A stretch of 64,000 nucleotides of DNA from Ferruginibacter sp. (GTDB lineage Bacteria > Bacteroidota > Bacteroidia > Chitinophagales > Chitinophagaceae), in assembly GCA_019638575.1 (NCBI GenBank), contig JAHBTN010000017.1:21327-85326 (forward strand), read 5' to 3'. The translations under genes were made by a program, and so were the position numbers. Under the pieces are notes generated by a model that saw nothing but the letters and a program-made list of their open reading frames with translations, made no database searches and had not been told where the DNA came from. Below are positions 1-9,280 of the stretch, piece by piece (positions within the stretch are counted from its first letter, which is position 1; each line of letters opens with the position of its first letter).

Positions 1-1
1 G

Positions 2-1321
2 ATACCTTTAACGGTTTCTTTTTTTACAAAAAAAGCAAACACAAAAAAACAGGGCATCTTTAATGCAAGCCTGTATGGGTTCTTTATATTTTTAATTTAT
101 GTATTGCTAAGCGTACCGTTTTATTTTATCGACAGTGCAAGCCCCGAAATATTAAATTCAGTATCAACTAACCCATGGCTTAATATTATCTTCTTTATTA
201 TATTTATCGTATTTGCTTTATCGTTTTTTGGGTTATTTGAAATAACATTACCTGCAGCATTTTCGGGAAAGGCAGATGCAAAAGCAGGTACAGGTAATGT
301 AGTTGGGATATTTTTTATGGCACTAACACTTGCCATTGTTTCATTTTCATGTACGGGTCCCATACTGGGTTCATTACTGGTTGGTTCATTAACAGGTGGC
401 GCTGTACAACTTACGGTTGGCATGGGCGGTTTTGGTTTAGCGCTTGCATTGCCGTTTGCGCTGTTCGCCTTGTTCCCTAACTGGTTAAACTCATTGCCCA
501 AATCGGGTGGCTGGTTAAATTCGGTTAAAGTGGTGTTGGGTTTTATAGAAGTGGCGCTTGCCATTAAATTTCTTTCAAACGCCGATTTGGTAAAACACTG
601 GGGCATTTTAAAAAGAGAAGTATTTATTGGTATATGGATATTGGTGGGTATTGGTATAACACTGTATTTGTTAGGTAAAATAAAATTCCCGCACGATAGT
701 CCAATAAAAAAATTAAGCAAAGCAAGAATTGCACTTGCTGTTATATTTGCTGCATTTACTTTATACCTTGTTCCGGGTGTAACCAATACCAAGTATGCAA
801 ACCTTACATTGATAAGCGGATTTCCGCCACCATTGTATTATAGTATTTACAAGCAAAACAACGAGTGTATTTTAAACTTAAACTGCTCCCACGATTATGA
901 AGAAGGGATGAAGATGGCAAGGGAACAGAATAAACCTGTATTGCTTGATTTTACCGGTTATGCCTGTGTAAATTGCCGCCGCATGGAAGAAAATGTTTGG
1001 AGCGATCCCGAAGTGTATAAGATTATGAAGGAAAAATATGTTGTGATTTCTTTGTACGTTGATGATAAGAAGAACCTGCCCGCAGCAAAACAGTTTTCGT
1101 ACAAAACTAAAGACGGAGTTGAAAAGGAAATAGTAACCGTAGGCAATAAATGGGCAACATTTGAAACAGAAAATTTTAAGAACAATGCACAACCGCTTTA
1201 TGTTATATTAAATGGCGATGAAATATTGCTCAATAACCCGGTTGGTTACACACCATCTGTAAGGCAATATAAAGAATGGCTTTTAAGTGGCCTTGATGCT
1301 TACGAAAAAACAAAAAAATAA
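2..1321 (+). CDS. dsbD: DsbD-like thiol:disulfide interchange protein, 5' end outside the window
   Basis: Integral membrane reductant transporter that passes electrons from cytosolic thioredoxin to the periplasm. The frame is open from base 2, so the TTG at 104 is not the start; the first visible residues read IPLTVSFFTKK, typical of the DsbD transmembrane domain. About seven hydrophobic segments follow, with a conserved SCTGP turn near 347-361. The C-terminal part (from about 880) is a thioredoxin-like domain whose active site CVNC is encoded at 965-976, in the context DFTGYACVNCRRMEE. The N-terminal periplasmic domain and first membrane segments must lie upstream. A hairpin at 1422-1439 ends the transcript. 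The family call is firm; partner proteins cannot be seen here. Confidence 0.9.
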   Translation: MPLTVSFFTKKANTKKQGIFNASLYGFFIFLIYVLLSVPFYFIDSASPEILNSVSTNPWLNIIFFIIFIVFALSFFGLFEITLPAAFSGKADAKAGTGNVVGIFFMALTLAIVSFSCTGPILGSLLVGSLTGGAVQLTVGMGGFGLALALPFALFALFPNWLNSLPKSGGWLNSVKVVLGFIEVALAIKFLSNADLVKHWGILKREVFIGIWILVGIGITLYLLGKIKFPHDSPIKKLSKARIALAVIFAAFTLYLVPGVTNTKYANLTLISGFPPPLYYSIYKQNNECILNLNCSHDYEEGMKMAREQNKPVLLDFTGYACVNCRRMEENVWSDPEVYKIMKEKYVVISLYVDDKKNLPAAKQFSYKTKDGVEKEIVTVGNKWATFETENFKNNAQPLYVILNGDEILLNNPVGYTPSVRQYKEWLLSGLDAYEKTKK

Positions 1322-1421
1322 GAATAACTTCTCTAAAAGTACTTGTATAAATGGTATTGTTAAATTGATATTGCTGGATAATATGATTCCAGCATCTAAC
1401 ACATAACACTATATAAAAAAA

Positions 1422-1439
1422 CCTCCGCTTAAACGGAGG
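1422..1439. terminator. Hairpin terminator between convergent dsbD and sigma factor genes
   Basis: CCTCCG (1422-1427) pairs with CGGAGG (1434-1439) across a 6-nt loop. An A-run precedes it (1415-1421) and a short T-run follows (1441-1443). It lies between two convergent genes, so it can serve both strands. Confidence 0.75.
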
Positions 1440-1499
1440 CTTTCAATTTGTGTTTGGGTGTTACAGAATCTTTAATACAATTAAAAACCTGTTTATAAA

Positions 1500-2081
1500 T
1501 TATAATGCAATTTGTTTTTCGGTCATCATCTTGCGCAGGTTAATTAAACCATAACGCATACGGCCTAAAGCAGTGTTGATACTGCAACTTGTCAGGTCGG
1601 CAATTTCTTTAAAACTCAGGTCTGCATAATGCCTTAGTATAATAACTTCACGCTGGTCTTCGGGCAGCAGGTCCACCATTTTCCTTACTTTGTCGTGGCT
1701 TTGGTTGTTCATCATTTTTTCATCGGCGCCTGCTTCTGAAAAATTGAGTACTTCAAAAATATCACGGTCATCGCTTGTTTTAATAGTAGGGGTGCGTTTT
1801 ACCTTACGGAAATGATCTACACACATATTATGTGCAATACGCATGGCCCATGGTAAAAATTTACCTTCATCTTTATAGCGGCCGCCTTTTAACGTGTCGA
1901 TAATACGGATGAAAACATCCTGGAAAATATCTTCGGTAAGATATTTGTCCTTTACCATAAGGTAAATAGATGTGTAAATTTTGTCTTTGTAACGGTTAAC
2001 AATAGTTGCAAGAGCATTGGCATCGCCTTCCATATATAAATGGATAAGCTGCTGGTCGGTAAGATTGTTCAGGATTTTCAT
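1500..2081 (-). CDS. ECF-like RNA polymerase sigma factor
   Basis: Sigma-70 family factor of 193 residues that would direct RNA polymerase to a promoter subset. Region 2 spans about residues 20-95 (LTEDIFQDVFIRI, then FLPWAMRIAHNMCVDHFRK), and region 4 spans about 135-185 (LPEDQREVIILRHYADLSFKEIA followed by a helix-turn-helix SINTALGRMRYGL). Length and domain order match the extracytoplasmic-function class. No anti-sigma gene is adjacent: the neighbours are convergent dsbD and divergent uvrA. It is therefore probably a free-standing housekeeping-type factor rather than an anti-sigma/FecI pair. What it recognises cannot be read from the sequence. Confidence 0.9.
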   Translation of the reverse strand: MKILNNLTDQQLIHLYMEGDANALATIVNRYKDKIYTSIYLMVKDKYLTEDIFQDVFIRIIDTLKGGRYKDEGKFLPWAMRIAHNMCVDHFRKVKRTPTIKTSDDRDIFEVLNFSEAGADEKMMNNQSHDKVRKMVDLLPEDQREVIILRHYADLSFKEIADLTSCSINTALGRMRYGLINLRKMMTEKQIAL

Positions 2082-2376
2082 AAACTTCTACAGTTTTAGC
2101 TTGTTAGGATTTTAGTTTTAATAACAGGATCCAAAAAGTTTGAAAAATTGCGTAGAAGTCTTTTAGATAGGCTTAACGGTTTTTCATTTTTTGGATATTG
2201 GACAGTAAAAGTATACGATGCCTTTTTATTAAGTATGGGTGGAATTGCTCAATTTTTTGAGTTTTTCTACTAAGTAAAAATACGAAACGCTAATTTGCAT
2301 CTTTACAACGGATTGATCTTTAAGAAAATATTCACATATAGACTGTAACCTTAATTAAACTGATTACTTTTAAAAA
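2082..2376. promoter_or_regulatory. Divergent intergenic region, sigma factor / uvrA
   Basis: This 295-bp AT-rich spacer must hold promoters for both divergent genes. On the plus strand TAATTTG (2291-2297) followed by CATCTTTA (2298-2305) resembles a Bacteroidota -7 element, about 70 bp before uvrA, but I find no TTTG at the right spacing. On the minus strand nothing reaches consensus. I see no open frame and no strong hairpin. Confidence 0.35.
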
Positions 2377-5199
2377 ATGACTAAGATAAAAGAAGAAAAT
2401 CTGCCGATAAGCAAAACACTTCAATCACCCATTTGTATAAAAGGTGCTAGAGTACATAATTTAAAAAACATAAGCGTAAACATACCTCGTAATAAATTAA
2501 TAGTGGTAACAGGTGTGTCGGGCTCTGGCAAATCATCATTAACAATAGATACTTTATTTGCTGAAGGGCAACGCCGTTATGCCGAAAGCCTGAGTGCTTA
2601 TGCACGCCAGTTTATGCAGCGTATGAACAAACCCGATGTGGATTATATCAAAGGCCTTTGCCCCGCCATCGCCATCGAACAAAAAGTGATAACCCGTACT
2701 CCACGCAGCACCGTTGGCAGCATGACCGAAATTTATGATTACCTGCGCCTGCTTTTTGCAAGAGCCGGTAAAACAATTTCGCCGGTTAGTGGCAGGGAAG
2801 TTAAAAAAGACGATGTTAAAGATGTAATTGATGCAATAGAGCAATTGCCTGCAGGCAGTAAGATATTATTATTAGTGCCCTTTAAACAACATGATAAAAG
2901 AAATGTAAAAGAAGAACTGAATATATTATTACAAAAAGGATTTCCACGCTTATATATAAATGGTGCAGTAGTTAGAATTGAAGATTTACTTGAAGATGAA
3001 AAAAAGAATATTTTAAAAAAAACAGATACTGTTTATTTATTAGTTGACAGGCTGATAGCAAAAAAGTTTGAAGAAGATGAACTGCACCGTATATCAGATT
3101 CAGTAAATACTTCTTTTTATGAAGGCGAAGGTGAAATGTATCTTGAAATAAACCAACAACAACTTGTACATTTCTCTAATAAATTTGAACTGGATGGAAT
3201 ACAGTTTGAAGAACCGGTACCTAACTTATTTTCATTTAATAATCCTTATGGTGCATGCCCTGTTTGCGAAGGGTTTTCGCAAATACTTGGTATTGACCCA
3301 GATTTAGTGATACCCGATAAAAGCCTGAGTGTGTATGAAGGCGCCGTGGCACCTTGGAAAGGAGAGAAGCTGGGTTTATGGAAAGAGAATTTTATAAAGG
3401 CTGCAAAGAAATTTAATTTCCCTATTCATAAAGCCATTATCGATCTTAACCAGGAACAAACAAATGCACTTTGGAATGGCAATGAACACATAAACGGTAT
3501 CAATGATTTTTTTAAAGAAGTAGAACAAAACCTTTACAAAGTGCAATACAGGGTTTTGCTAAGCCGCTACCGTGGCCGCACTTTATGTACATCCTGCAAA
3601 GGTTACCGTTTAAGAAATGAGGCTTTATATGTAAAAGTAGGAGGTAAACACATTGGCGAACTTTGTGAAATGCCGGTAAACGACCTTAAAACCTGGTTTA
3701 AAAATTTAAATCTTAGTGAGTACGATCAGCAAGTGGCTAAAAGGATATTGATTGAAATCAATCATCGCATTAAAACATTAACTGATGTAGGGCTTGGTTA
3801 TCTTACATTAAACCGTTTGGCTAATTCATTAAGTGGCGGTGAAAGCCAACGTATCCAGTTAACCCGTAGTTTAGGCAGTAACCTCACCAATTCTTTATAC
3901 ATTTTAGATGAGCCATCTATTGGGTTGCACAACCGGGATACCGAAAGACTGATTAAAGTGCTTAAAGAATTAAGAGATCTTGATAATACAGTTGTAGTAG
4001 TTGAACATGATGAAATGATGATGAGAGAAGCTGATTATATAATAGATATGGGGCCACTTGCCAGCCATTTGGGAGGCAATGTAGTGGCCGAAGGTAATTA
4101 TGATGATATAGTAAATGCCCCCCAAAGTCTTACCGGTAAATATTTATCGGGCAACATGAAAATTGAACCACCTAAACAGGTTCGTAAGTGGAAACATTCT
4201 TTAAAGTTGGAAGGCGCCCGGCAAAATAATCTTAAAAACATAACAGTAGAGTTTCCGCTTGAAGTTTTTTGTGTGGTAACAGGTGTAAGTGGCAGTGGTA
4301 AAACTACATTGGTTAAACAAATCTTATATCCTGCGTTACAAAAAATAAAAGGTGAGTTTGTTGATAAAGCAGGATTGCATAAATCTTTAACAGGAGATAT
4401 AAGCATTATATCGCAAATAGAAATGATTGACCAAAACCCTATTGGTAAGTCTTCAAGAAGCAACCCGGTTACTTATATAAAAGCTTATGACGAAATCAGG
4501 GATCTCTTCAGCAAGCAGCCATTAAGTAAGATGAGAGGTTTTCAACCAAAACATTTTTCGTTTAATGTTGATGGCGGAAGATGCGATGCCTGTAAAGGTG
4601 AAGGTGAGCAAATAGTTGAAATGCAGTTTTTGGCTGATGTGCATTTAACATGCGAAGTATGTGGAGGTAAACGCTTTAAAGAAGAAGTGCTTGAAGTGAA
4701 GTATAAAGACAAAAACATTCACGATGTATTGGAGATGAGTGTTGATGAAGCGATTGATTTTTTTCTTGCTACTGATGGAAAAGGCTCTGATGGTAGCGAT
4801 GTTGCAAAGAAATTGCAACCACTTAGCGAAGTAGGTTTAGGATATGTAAAGCTTGGCCAATCTTCCGATACCTTATCGGGCGGCGAGGCACAAAGGGTTA
4901 AGCTGGCTTCATTTTTAGGCAGGGGCCGCAGCAATGGAAGCATACTTTTTATATTTGATGAACCAACAACAGGGCTTCATTTTCATGATATAAAAAAATT
5001 GCTAGCATCGTTTAATGCCTTGATAGAACAAGGGCATAGTATCCTGGTGATAGAACATAACACCGATGTGATACGTTCGGCCGATTGGGTTATAGATCTT
5101 GGTCCCGATGCAGGTGAAGCCGGAGGGAACCTGGTATTTGCAGGAAAGCCATCCGACCTTGTTCAATGCAAAGAAAGTTTTACTGGAAAGTTTCTTTAA
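2377..5199 (+). CDS. uvrA: Excinuclease ABC subunit A (UvrA)
   Basis: DNA-damage recognition ATPase of nucleotide excision repair; it loads UvrB at lesions. It has 940 residues with two ABC modules: Walker A GVSGSGKSS near residue 45 and GVSGSGKTT near 634, signatures LSGGESQRIQL near 485 and LSGGEAQRVKL near 833, and Walker B LDEPSIGLH and FDEPTTGLH. Zinc-type pairs are CPVC (about 293), CTSC (about 404), CDAC (about 736) and CEVC (about 759). The CxxC pair that many UvrA proteins carry some 20 residues before FSFNNP reads ELDG here, and the CPxCG usually after LLFARxG reads SPVSG. The protein looks intact otherwise, so this is probably a lineage trait. uvrB is not in the window. Confidence 0.97.
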   Translation: MTKIKEENLPISKTLQSPICIKGARVHNLKNISVNIPRNKLIVVTGVSGSGKSSLTIDTLFAEGQRRYAESLSAYARQFMQRMNKPDVDYIKGLCPAIAIEQKVITRTPRSTVGSMTEIYDYLRLLFARAGKTISPVSGREVKKDDVKDVIDAIEQLPAGSKILLLVPFKQHDKRNVKEELNILLQKGFPRLYINGAVVRIEDLLEDEKKNILKKTDTVYLLVDRLIAKKFEEDELHRISDSVNTSFYEGEGEMYLEINQQQLVHFSNKFELDGIQFEEPVPNLFSFNNPYGACPVCEGFSQILGIDPDLVIPDKSLSVYEGAVAPWKGEKLGLWKENFIKAAKKFNFPIHKAIIDLNQEQTNALWNGNEHINGINDFFKEVEQNLYKVQYRVLLSRYRGRTLCTSCKGYRLRNEALYVKVGGKHIGELCEMPVNDLKTWFKNLNLSEYDQQVAKRILIEINHRIKTLTDVGLGYLTLNRLANSLSGGESQRIQLTRSLGSNLTNSLYILDEPSIGLHNRDTERLIKVLKELRDLDNTVVVVEHDEMMMREADYIIDMGPLASHLGGNVVAEGNYDDIVNAPQSLTGKYLSGNMKIEPPKQVRKWKHSLKLEGARQNNLKNITVEFPLEVFCVVTGVSGSGKTTLVKQILYPALQKIKGEFVDKAGLHKSLTGDISIISQIEMIDQNPIGKSSRSNPVTYIKAYDEIRDLFSKQPLSKMRGFQPKHFSFNVDGGRCDACKGEGEQIVEMQFLADVHLTCEVCGGKRFKEEVLEVKYKDKNIHDVLEMSVDEAIDFFLATDGKGSDGSDVAKKLQPLSEVGLGYVKLGQSSDTLSGGEAQRVKLASFLGRGRSNGSILFIFDEPTTGLHFHDIKKLLASFNALIEQGHSILVIEHNTDVIRSADWVIDLGPDAGEAGGNLVFAGKPSDLVQCKESFTGKFL

Positions 5200-5277
5200 A
5201 ATTGTAAATCAGTTTTATAAATGTGTACCTGGTAATTTTATTTTTATTATTGTTTACAATCATTCATTTTTGCATAC

Positions 5278-5961
5278 ATGGGTAATATCATAATTACAAT
5301 TGATGGATGGTCTTCTTGTGGAAAAAGCACACTTGCCAGGCAATTGGCAAAAGCTTTAGGATATGTATATATTGATAGTGGTGCTATGTACCGGGCTATT
5401 ACACTTTATTTTTTACGTAACCATATAAACTGGGCAGATGTTAAGCAGGTAAAATCGGCATTAAAAGAAATAAATATTGACTTTAGATTCAATAAAATTA
5501 CTCAGCAATCCGAAATTTATTTGAATGATGAAAATGTAGAATATCTTATAAGGGACTTGGTAATTGCTGAAAAAGTAAGCGAAATAGCTGCAATTAAAGA
5601 AATAAGGGAATTTGCAGTAGCTCAGCAACAGCAATTAGGAGCTAATAAAGGTATTGTTATGGATGGTAGGGATATTGGGACAACAGTTTTCCCTAATGCC
5701 GAATTAAAAATATTTATGACTGCAGATATTGCTGTTAGAGTTGAAAGGAGATATATTGAAATGCAGGCAAAAAACCCCAATGTGTCTATTGAAGATGTAA
5801 AAGCTAATTTACAGATGAGAGATTATATTGATTCAAACAGGGAAATAAGCCCTTTACGTAAAGCTGAAGATGCAATAGAGATAGATAATACAAATATTAA
5901 TATAAACGATCAGTTAAGCTTAGCTTTGGAATTGGCTAATAAAAAATTGCAAAAAATTTGA
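5278..5961 (+). CDS. cmk: Cytidylate kinase
   Basis: Phosphorylates CMP and dCMP to the diphosphates using ATP, in the cytoplasm. The 227-residue protein opens with a P-loop GWSSCGKS (about residues 9-16), followed by the substrate-binding stretch YIDSGAMYRA and, near residue 130, DGRDIGT, both diagnostic of the Cmk family. Length is usual for the bacterial enzyme. The start ATG at 5278 is preceded closely by CATTTTTG (5265-5272), a -7-like box, so the message may be nearly leaderless. It lies 78 bp after uvrA on the same strand and may also be read through from it. Confidence 0.95.
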   Translation: MGNIIITIDGWSSCGKSTLARQLAKALGYVYIDSGAMYRAITLYFLRNHINWADVKQVKSALKEINIDFRFNKITQQSEIYLNDENVEYLIRDLVIAEKVSEIAAIKEIREFAVAQQQQLGANKGIVMDGRDIGTTVFPNAELKIFMTADIAVRVERRYIEMQAKNPNVSIEDVKANLQMRDYIDSNREISPLRKAEDAIEIDNTNININDQLSLALELANKKLQKI

Positions 5962-5987
5962 TTTTTTGGCTGATGTTTGTATCTTTA
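5957..5987 (+). promoter_or_regulatory. Bacteroidota-type promoter for the T9SS protein gene at 6172
   Basis: TTTG (5957-5960), 19 bp, then TATCTTTA (5980-5987). This matches TTTG-N19-TAnnTTTG except for the last base. It overlaps the end of cmk and predicts a start near 5993, leaving an untranslated leader of about 178 nt before the ATG at 6172. I see no known riboswitch in that leader. Confidence 0.6.
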
Positions 5988-6171
5988 CAGTCGCTAATAG
6001 CCATTTTATAATGTATTAGTATCCACAATCCATTGAACACCTCCTCTATAATTGCTTACCAATACCTCTGATTTTCTTTAAATCTCCCTTGGAATTACTT
6101 TGTCCAATCCTGTAAAAAGTTTCAATAATTTTTTATTGATGTATTTATTATTTGAAACCTACTAAATTTTA

Positions 6172-7917
6172 ATGATGAAAAAGAATTCTACCTCCAAATC
6201 AATGTCGTTCGTTAAGCTTAGTTTAACAATGATTTTAACTGTATTATTTTCATTTTTTTCTAATTCAATCTTTGCACATCGTGTAATTTCTTATACACCA
6301 CCTTGTGTGTTAACCGGGCAAACGGTTACTATATCAACTATTGTAACTGCTACAGATGTTACAACCTGGTATCACTGGCAATATCGTGTAAATGTACCGG
6401 GGGCTGCACCGGGGCCATGGATATTTTTGGATGGTAGCCCAACAGGTTTACCCGTTAATAATACAATTAACGGTACTGTGTTTGCAGTTAGTAATGCAAA
6501 CAGGGTTTCGGGCATAAATGATTATTGTTACGATTTAATTATTGCCAATGCAACAACAGCATTAAATAATATTGAGCTTAGGGTATTAATGGGTGCAGGT
6601 GCCGATCCTGAAATTGTAACCAGCCCAGTTTGGAATGGTGATGACCAGGCAACAACTGAAGCAAAAAGCATCCAGATAAGAGTAAAACCTGCTGCAGAAA
6701 ATTGTTTTACTTCTTGTACAGATAATATTTTAGTTTTAAATCCACCTTCTTCACCATCAACCCCTATTGAAGATTTTTATGGAGGTTTTGAATCAGGTGC
6801 GTTAAACTTTGCAGGTGTAAATGGAAATGGTAGTTCTATAACTGCTCAAACTGATTATACATTGTGGACATCAGGTTTCCCATCATCTAATTATTACAGC
6901 GTGGTAAACCATGCCGATACAATGATTTACCTGGCTACACCTTTTGCTCCTCATACCGGCAGGGATATGCTGGTTATTAATGAATCAAGTGATAATACAA
7001 GCAGGTTTTGGTATAAAACTTTAGTGGCACCAACATCACCAACTCAATTATATTATGCAGGCCCATTAACTTTTAAGGTTTGGGTTAGTAAAGTTAATGC
7101 AGGCCCTACACCAGAATTTGCATTATATGTAAATGGTACCAACAATTCAAATGTTGTTTCAAATATATCTACAGTGGCTGTTACAATGACAACAACTGCA
7201 GGGCAGCCCGGCAACGATGCTGGAGATTGGGTTCAGTACACACTTTCAGTTGTTGTGCCGCCAAATACTTATAAAAAAATAGAAGTAGGATTGCGTGGTA
7301 ATAGTTCAACCGGAAGCAGTTTTGCTGTAGATGATATTTGCTTTGTGGCTCCACAAGCAGGTATTGTCCCACTTACCCTAACTGCATTAACTGCAACATA
7401 TAATAATGGTGTTACCAACCTAAGTTGGGGTACAGAGCAGGAAAGCAATACCGGTTATTTTGTTGTAGAACACAGTACAGATGGGGTTCATTTTTCTCCG
7501 TTGGCAAATATAATGGCAGCAGGATACAGCAACCACACACTGGCTTATAAATTTGCCGATAATAAAACAAAAGCTGGTCAGAATTTTTACCGTATTAAAG
7601 CTATGGATAAGGATGGCAGTTATCAATACAGTAATATAGCAAGTGTAAATGTAAAATTAAAAGGCTTGTTTGTTACTGGTGTTTATCCAAGCCCGTTCAG
7701 CGATATGATTAATATCAGCGTTTCAAGTGAAAATAATTCAAATGCAACTGTAACACTTCTGGATTATACCGGTAAAAAAATAGCATCGAAAAATGCTGTT
7801 ATATCAAAAGGAGTTACAGTAATTAGCTTAGATAACCTCGGAAGCTTGTCTGGCGGAATTTACATGGTAAGGGTACAGGCAGGAGATGTTACATTAGTTC
7901 AAAAAGTTGTGAAATAA
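6172..7917 (+). CDS. Secreted protein with T9SS type A sorting domain
   Basis: This 581-residue protein is exported to the surface or medium by type IX secretion. An N-terminal signal peptide (hydrophobic LSLTMILTVLFSFF, ending near IFAHR) is followed by a large beta-rich ectodomain with no family I recognise. After about residue 400 a segment LTALTATYNNGVTNLSWGTE resembles the fibronectin-like module often found just before the sorting domain. The last 80 residues (VTGVYPSPFSDMINIS to GIYMVRVQAGDVTLVQKVVK) are a classic Por sorting tail. Two tandem ATG codons open the gene and I use the first. The ligand or substrate is unknown. A strong terminator follows. Confidence 0.88.
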   Translation: MMKKNSTSKSMSFVKLSLTMILTVLFSFFSNSIFAHRVISYTPPCVLTGQTVTISTIVTATDVTTWYHWQYRVNVPGAAPGPWIFLDGSPTGLPVNNTINGTVFAVSNANRVSGINDYCYDLIIANATTALNNIELRVLMGAGADPEIVTSPVWNGDDQATTEAKSIQIRVKPAAENCFTSCTDNILVLNPPSSPSTPIEDFYGGFESGALNFAGVNGNGSSITAQTDYTLWTSGFPSSNYYSVVNHADTMIYLATPFAPHTGRDMLVINESSDNTSRFWYKTLVAPTSPTQLYYAGPLTFKVWVSKVNAGPTPEFALYVNGTNNSNVVSNISTVAVTMTTTAGQPGNDAGDWVQYTLSVVVPPNTYKKIEVGLRGNSSTGSSFAVDDICFVAPQAGIVPLTLTALTATYNNGVTNLSWGTEQESNTGYFVVEHSTDGVHFSPLANIMAAGYSNHTLAYKFADNKTKAGQNFYRIKAMDKDGSYQYSNIASVNVKLKGLFVTGVYPSPFSDMINISVSSENNSNATVTLLDYTGKKIASKNAVISKGVTVISLDNLGSLSGGIYMVRVQAGDVTLVQKVVK

Positions 7918-7954
7918 TTTAAGATAGAGTTAACCAAGCACAAACAAAAGATGA

Positions 7955-7974
7955 CCCCTTGCATTTGCAAGGGG
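7955..7974 (+). terminator. Rho-independent terminator after the T9SS gene
   Basis: CCCCTTGC (7955-7962) pairs with GCAAGGGG (7967-7974) across ATTT, followed by CTCTTTTTTTT. Confidence 0.9.
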
Positions 7975-8059
7975 CTCTTTTTTTTAATTCTTACACTATT
8001 GAAAATAATTATTTGAGTGTACGGGCTAACCGGGTATTGAAATTAACGCTTGATTTAGT

Positions 8060-9271
8060 TTAATATTCCAGTTTTTTTAATTGCGGAAATTTTATCCATG
8101 TACCTGCAACTACCAATACCGACATGGCGCCGCCAAATATAATTGCAGGAACCGTACCTAACATCCTTGAGGTAACTCCACTTTCAAACTGTCCCAGTTC
8201 GTTACTTGAATTAATAAAAATAAGGTTGATGGAAGCAACCCTGCCTCTTAACTCATCGGGAGTAAATAATTGCAGGATGGTACCTCTTACTACTACACTA
8301 ACGGCGTCGCATAAACCTGCAACAAGCAATGCCATAAAACTAAGCCAATAAACTTTTGATAATCCAAAAATAATTATACATAACCCAAAACAGGCTACAG
8401 CCATCAGCATTTTTAAACCTTGCTTTTGTTTCATTGGGTATCTTACTAAAATTCCAACACTAATAAGGCTTCCTATATCCATGGCTGCATTTAAAAAACC
8501 ATATCCAATAGCACCTGTATGTAATACCGTACTTGCCACTTCGGGGATAAAAGCTACCGCACCTCCAAAAAGCACAGCAAAAAGATCAAGCGAAATTACG
8601 CCCAGTAAATTTTTATTGTGATATACAAACGAAAATCCTTTTTTTATAGATGTAATCATTGGCTCATTAGCTTTTACATTTACAGGCGGTTTGGGTAATA
8701 ATTGTAAAGCAAATATGCCTGCAATAAAAATAAGAGCGGCAGTTACAAAGTAAGCGCCTGGTATCCCAAGTATTGCAATTAAAAGCCCGCCAATGGCATG
8801 CCCCCCAATTGATGAAATAAGCCAGGTAGAAGAGTTATAAGATATTGCATTTTGTAGTTCTTCACGAGGTACAATTGCAGCAATCATGCTGTTTGCAGCG
8901 GGGCCGGCAAAAGAACGGATGATACCTGTGCAAAAAACAACAGATAAAATTACACTTAGCTTTGTAGAATTGGTGAACTGAAAATAGGGGAGGCTGATAA
9001 TGGCAAGCATTAATCCGCAAAGTGTATAAAAAGCATAAGACCAAACAAGGATATTTTTTTTGTTATGCTTGTCAATATAATGCCCTGCAAATAATGCTGC
9101 AATAACAGCAGGAACAAACTCTGCAAGGCCGGCAAACCCCACCATATATGTACTTGCTAAGTGAAATACCTGGTAAATTACAATTGTGGTTATCATTCGT
9201 AACCCAAGCACAAAAAACAAACGTGAAAATATAAAATGCCTGAATTCTTTGGTGAGCGTTTTGCTGATCAT
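8060..9271 (-). CDS. MFS transporter, exporter-type
   Basis: This 403-residue membrane protein has about twelve hydrophobic helices. It fits the MFS_3/EntS-like branch of the major facilitator superfamily, which mostly exports small molecules. The cytoplasmic loop after helix 2 carries GHYIDKHNKKN, a form of the GxxxDRxxRR motif. Conserved pieces such as GIIRSFAGPAANSMIAAIVPREELQNAIS and FTPDELRGRVAS fit that branch. It is the last gene of the minus-strand run that begins with the toxin-antitoxin pair; 9 bp separate it from the kinase gene upstream. The cargo is unknown. Confidence 0.85.
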   Translation of the reverse strand: MISKTLTKEFRHFIFSRLFFVLGLRMITTIVIYQVFHLASTYMVGFAGLAEFVPAVIAALFAGHYIDKHNKKNILVWSYAFYTLCGLMLAIISLPYFQFTNSTKLSVILSVVFCTGIIRSFAGPAANSMIAAIVPREELQNAISYNSSTWLISSIGGHAIGGLLIAILGIPGAYFVTAALIFIAGIFALQLLPKPPVNVKANEPMITSIKKGFSFVYHNKNLLGVISLDLFAVLFGGAVAFIPEVASTVLHTGAIGYGFLNAAMDIGSLISVGILVRYPMKQKQGLKMLMAVACFGLCIIIFGLSKVYWLSFMALLVAGLCDAVSVVVRGTILQLFTPDELRGRVASINLIFINSSNELGQFESGVTSRMLGTVPAIIFGGAMSVLVVAGTWIKFPQLKKLEY

Positions 9272-9280
9272 TTTTAAAAA

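Noticed and set aside
2-103. TTG 104 as the start of dsbD
   Set aside because: The frame is open to the window edge and the upstream residues match the DsbD membrane domain.
121-792. Minus-strand 223-codon frame opposite dsbD
   Set aside because: Antisense shadow of a hydrophobic coding region, with no family-like sequence.
5962-6171. Riboswitch in the long leader of the T9SS gene
   Set aside because: No known riboswitch core or strong stem is visible; only a long AT-rich leader.
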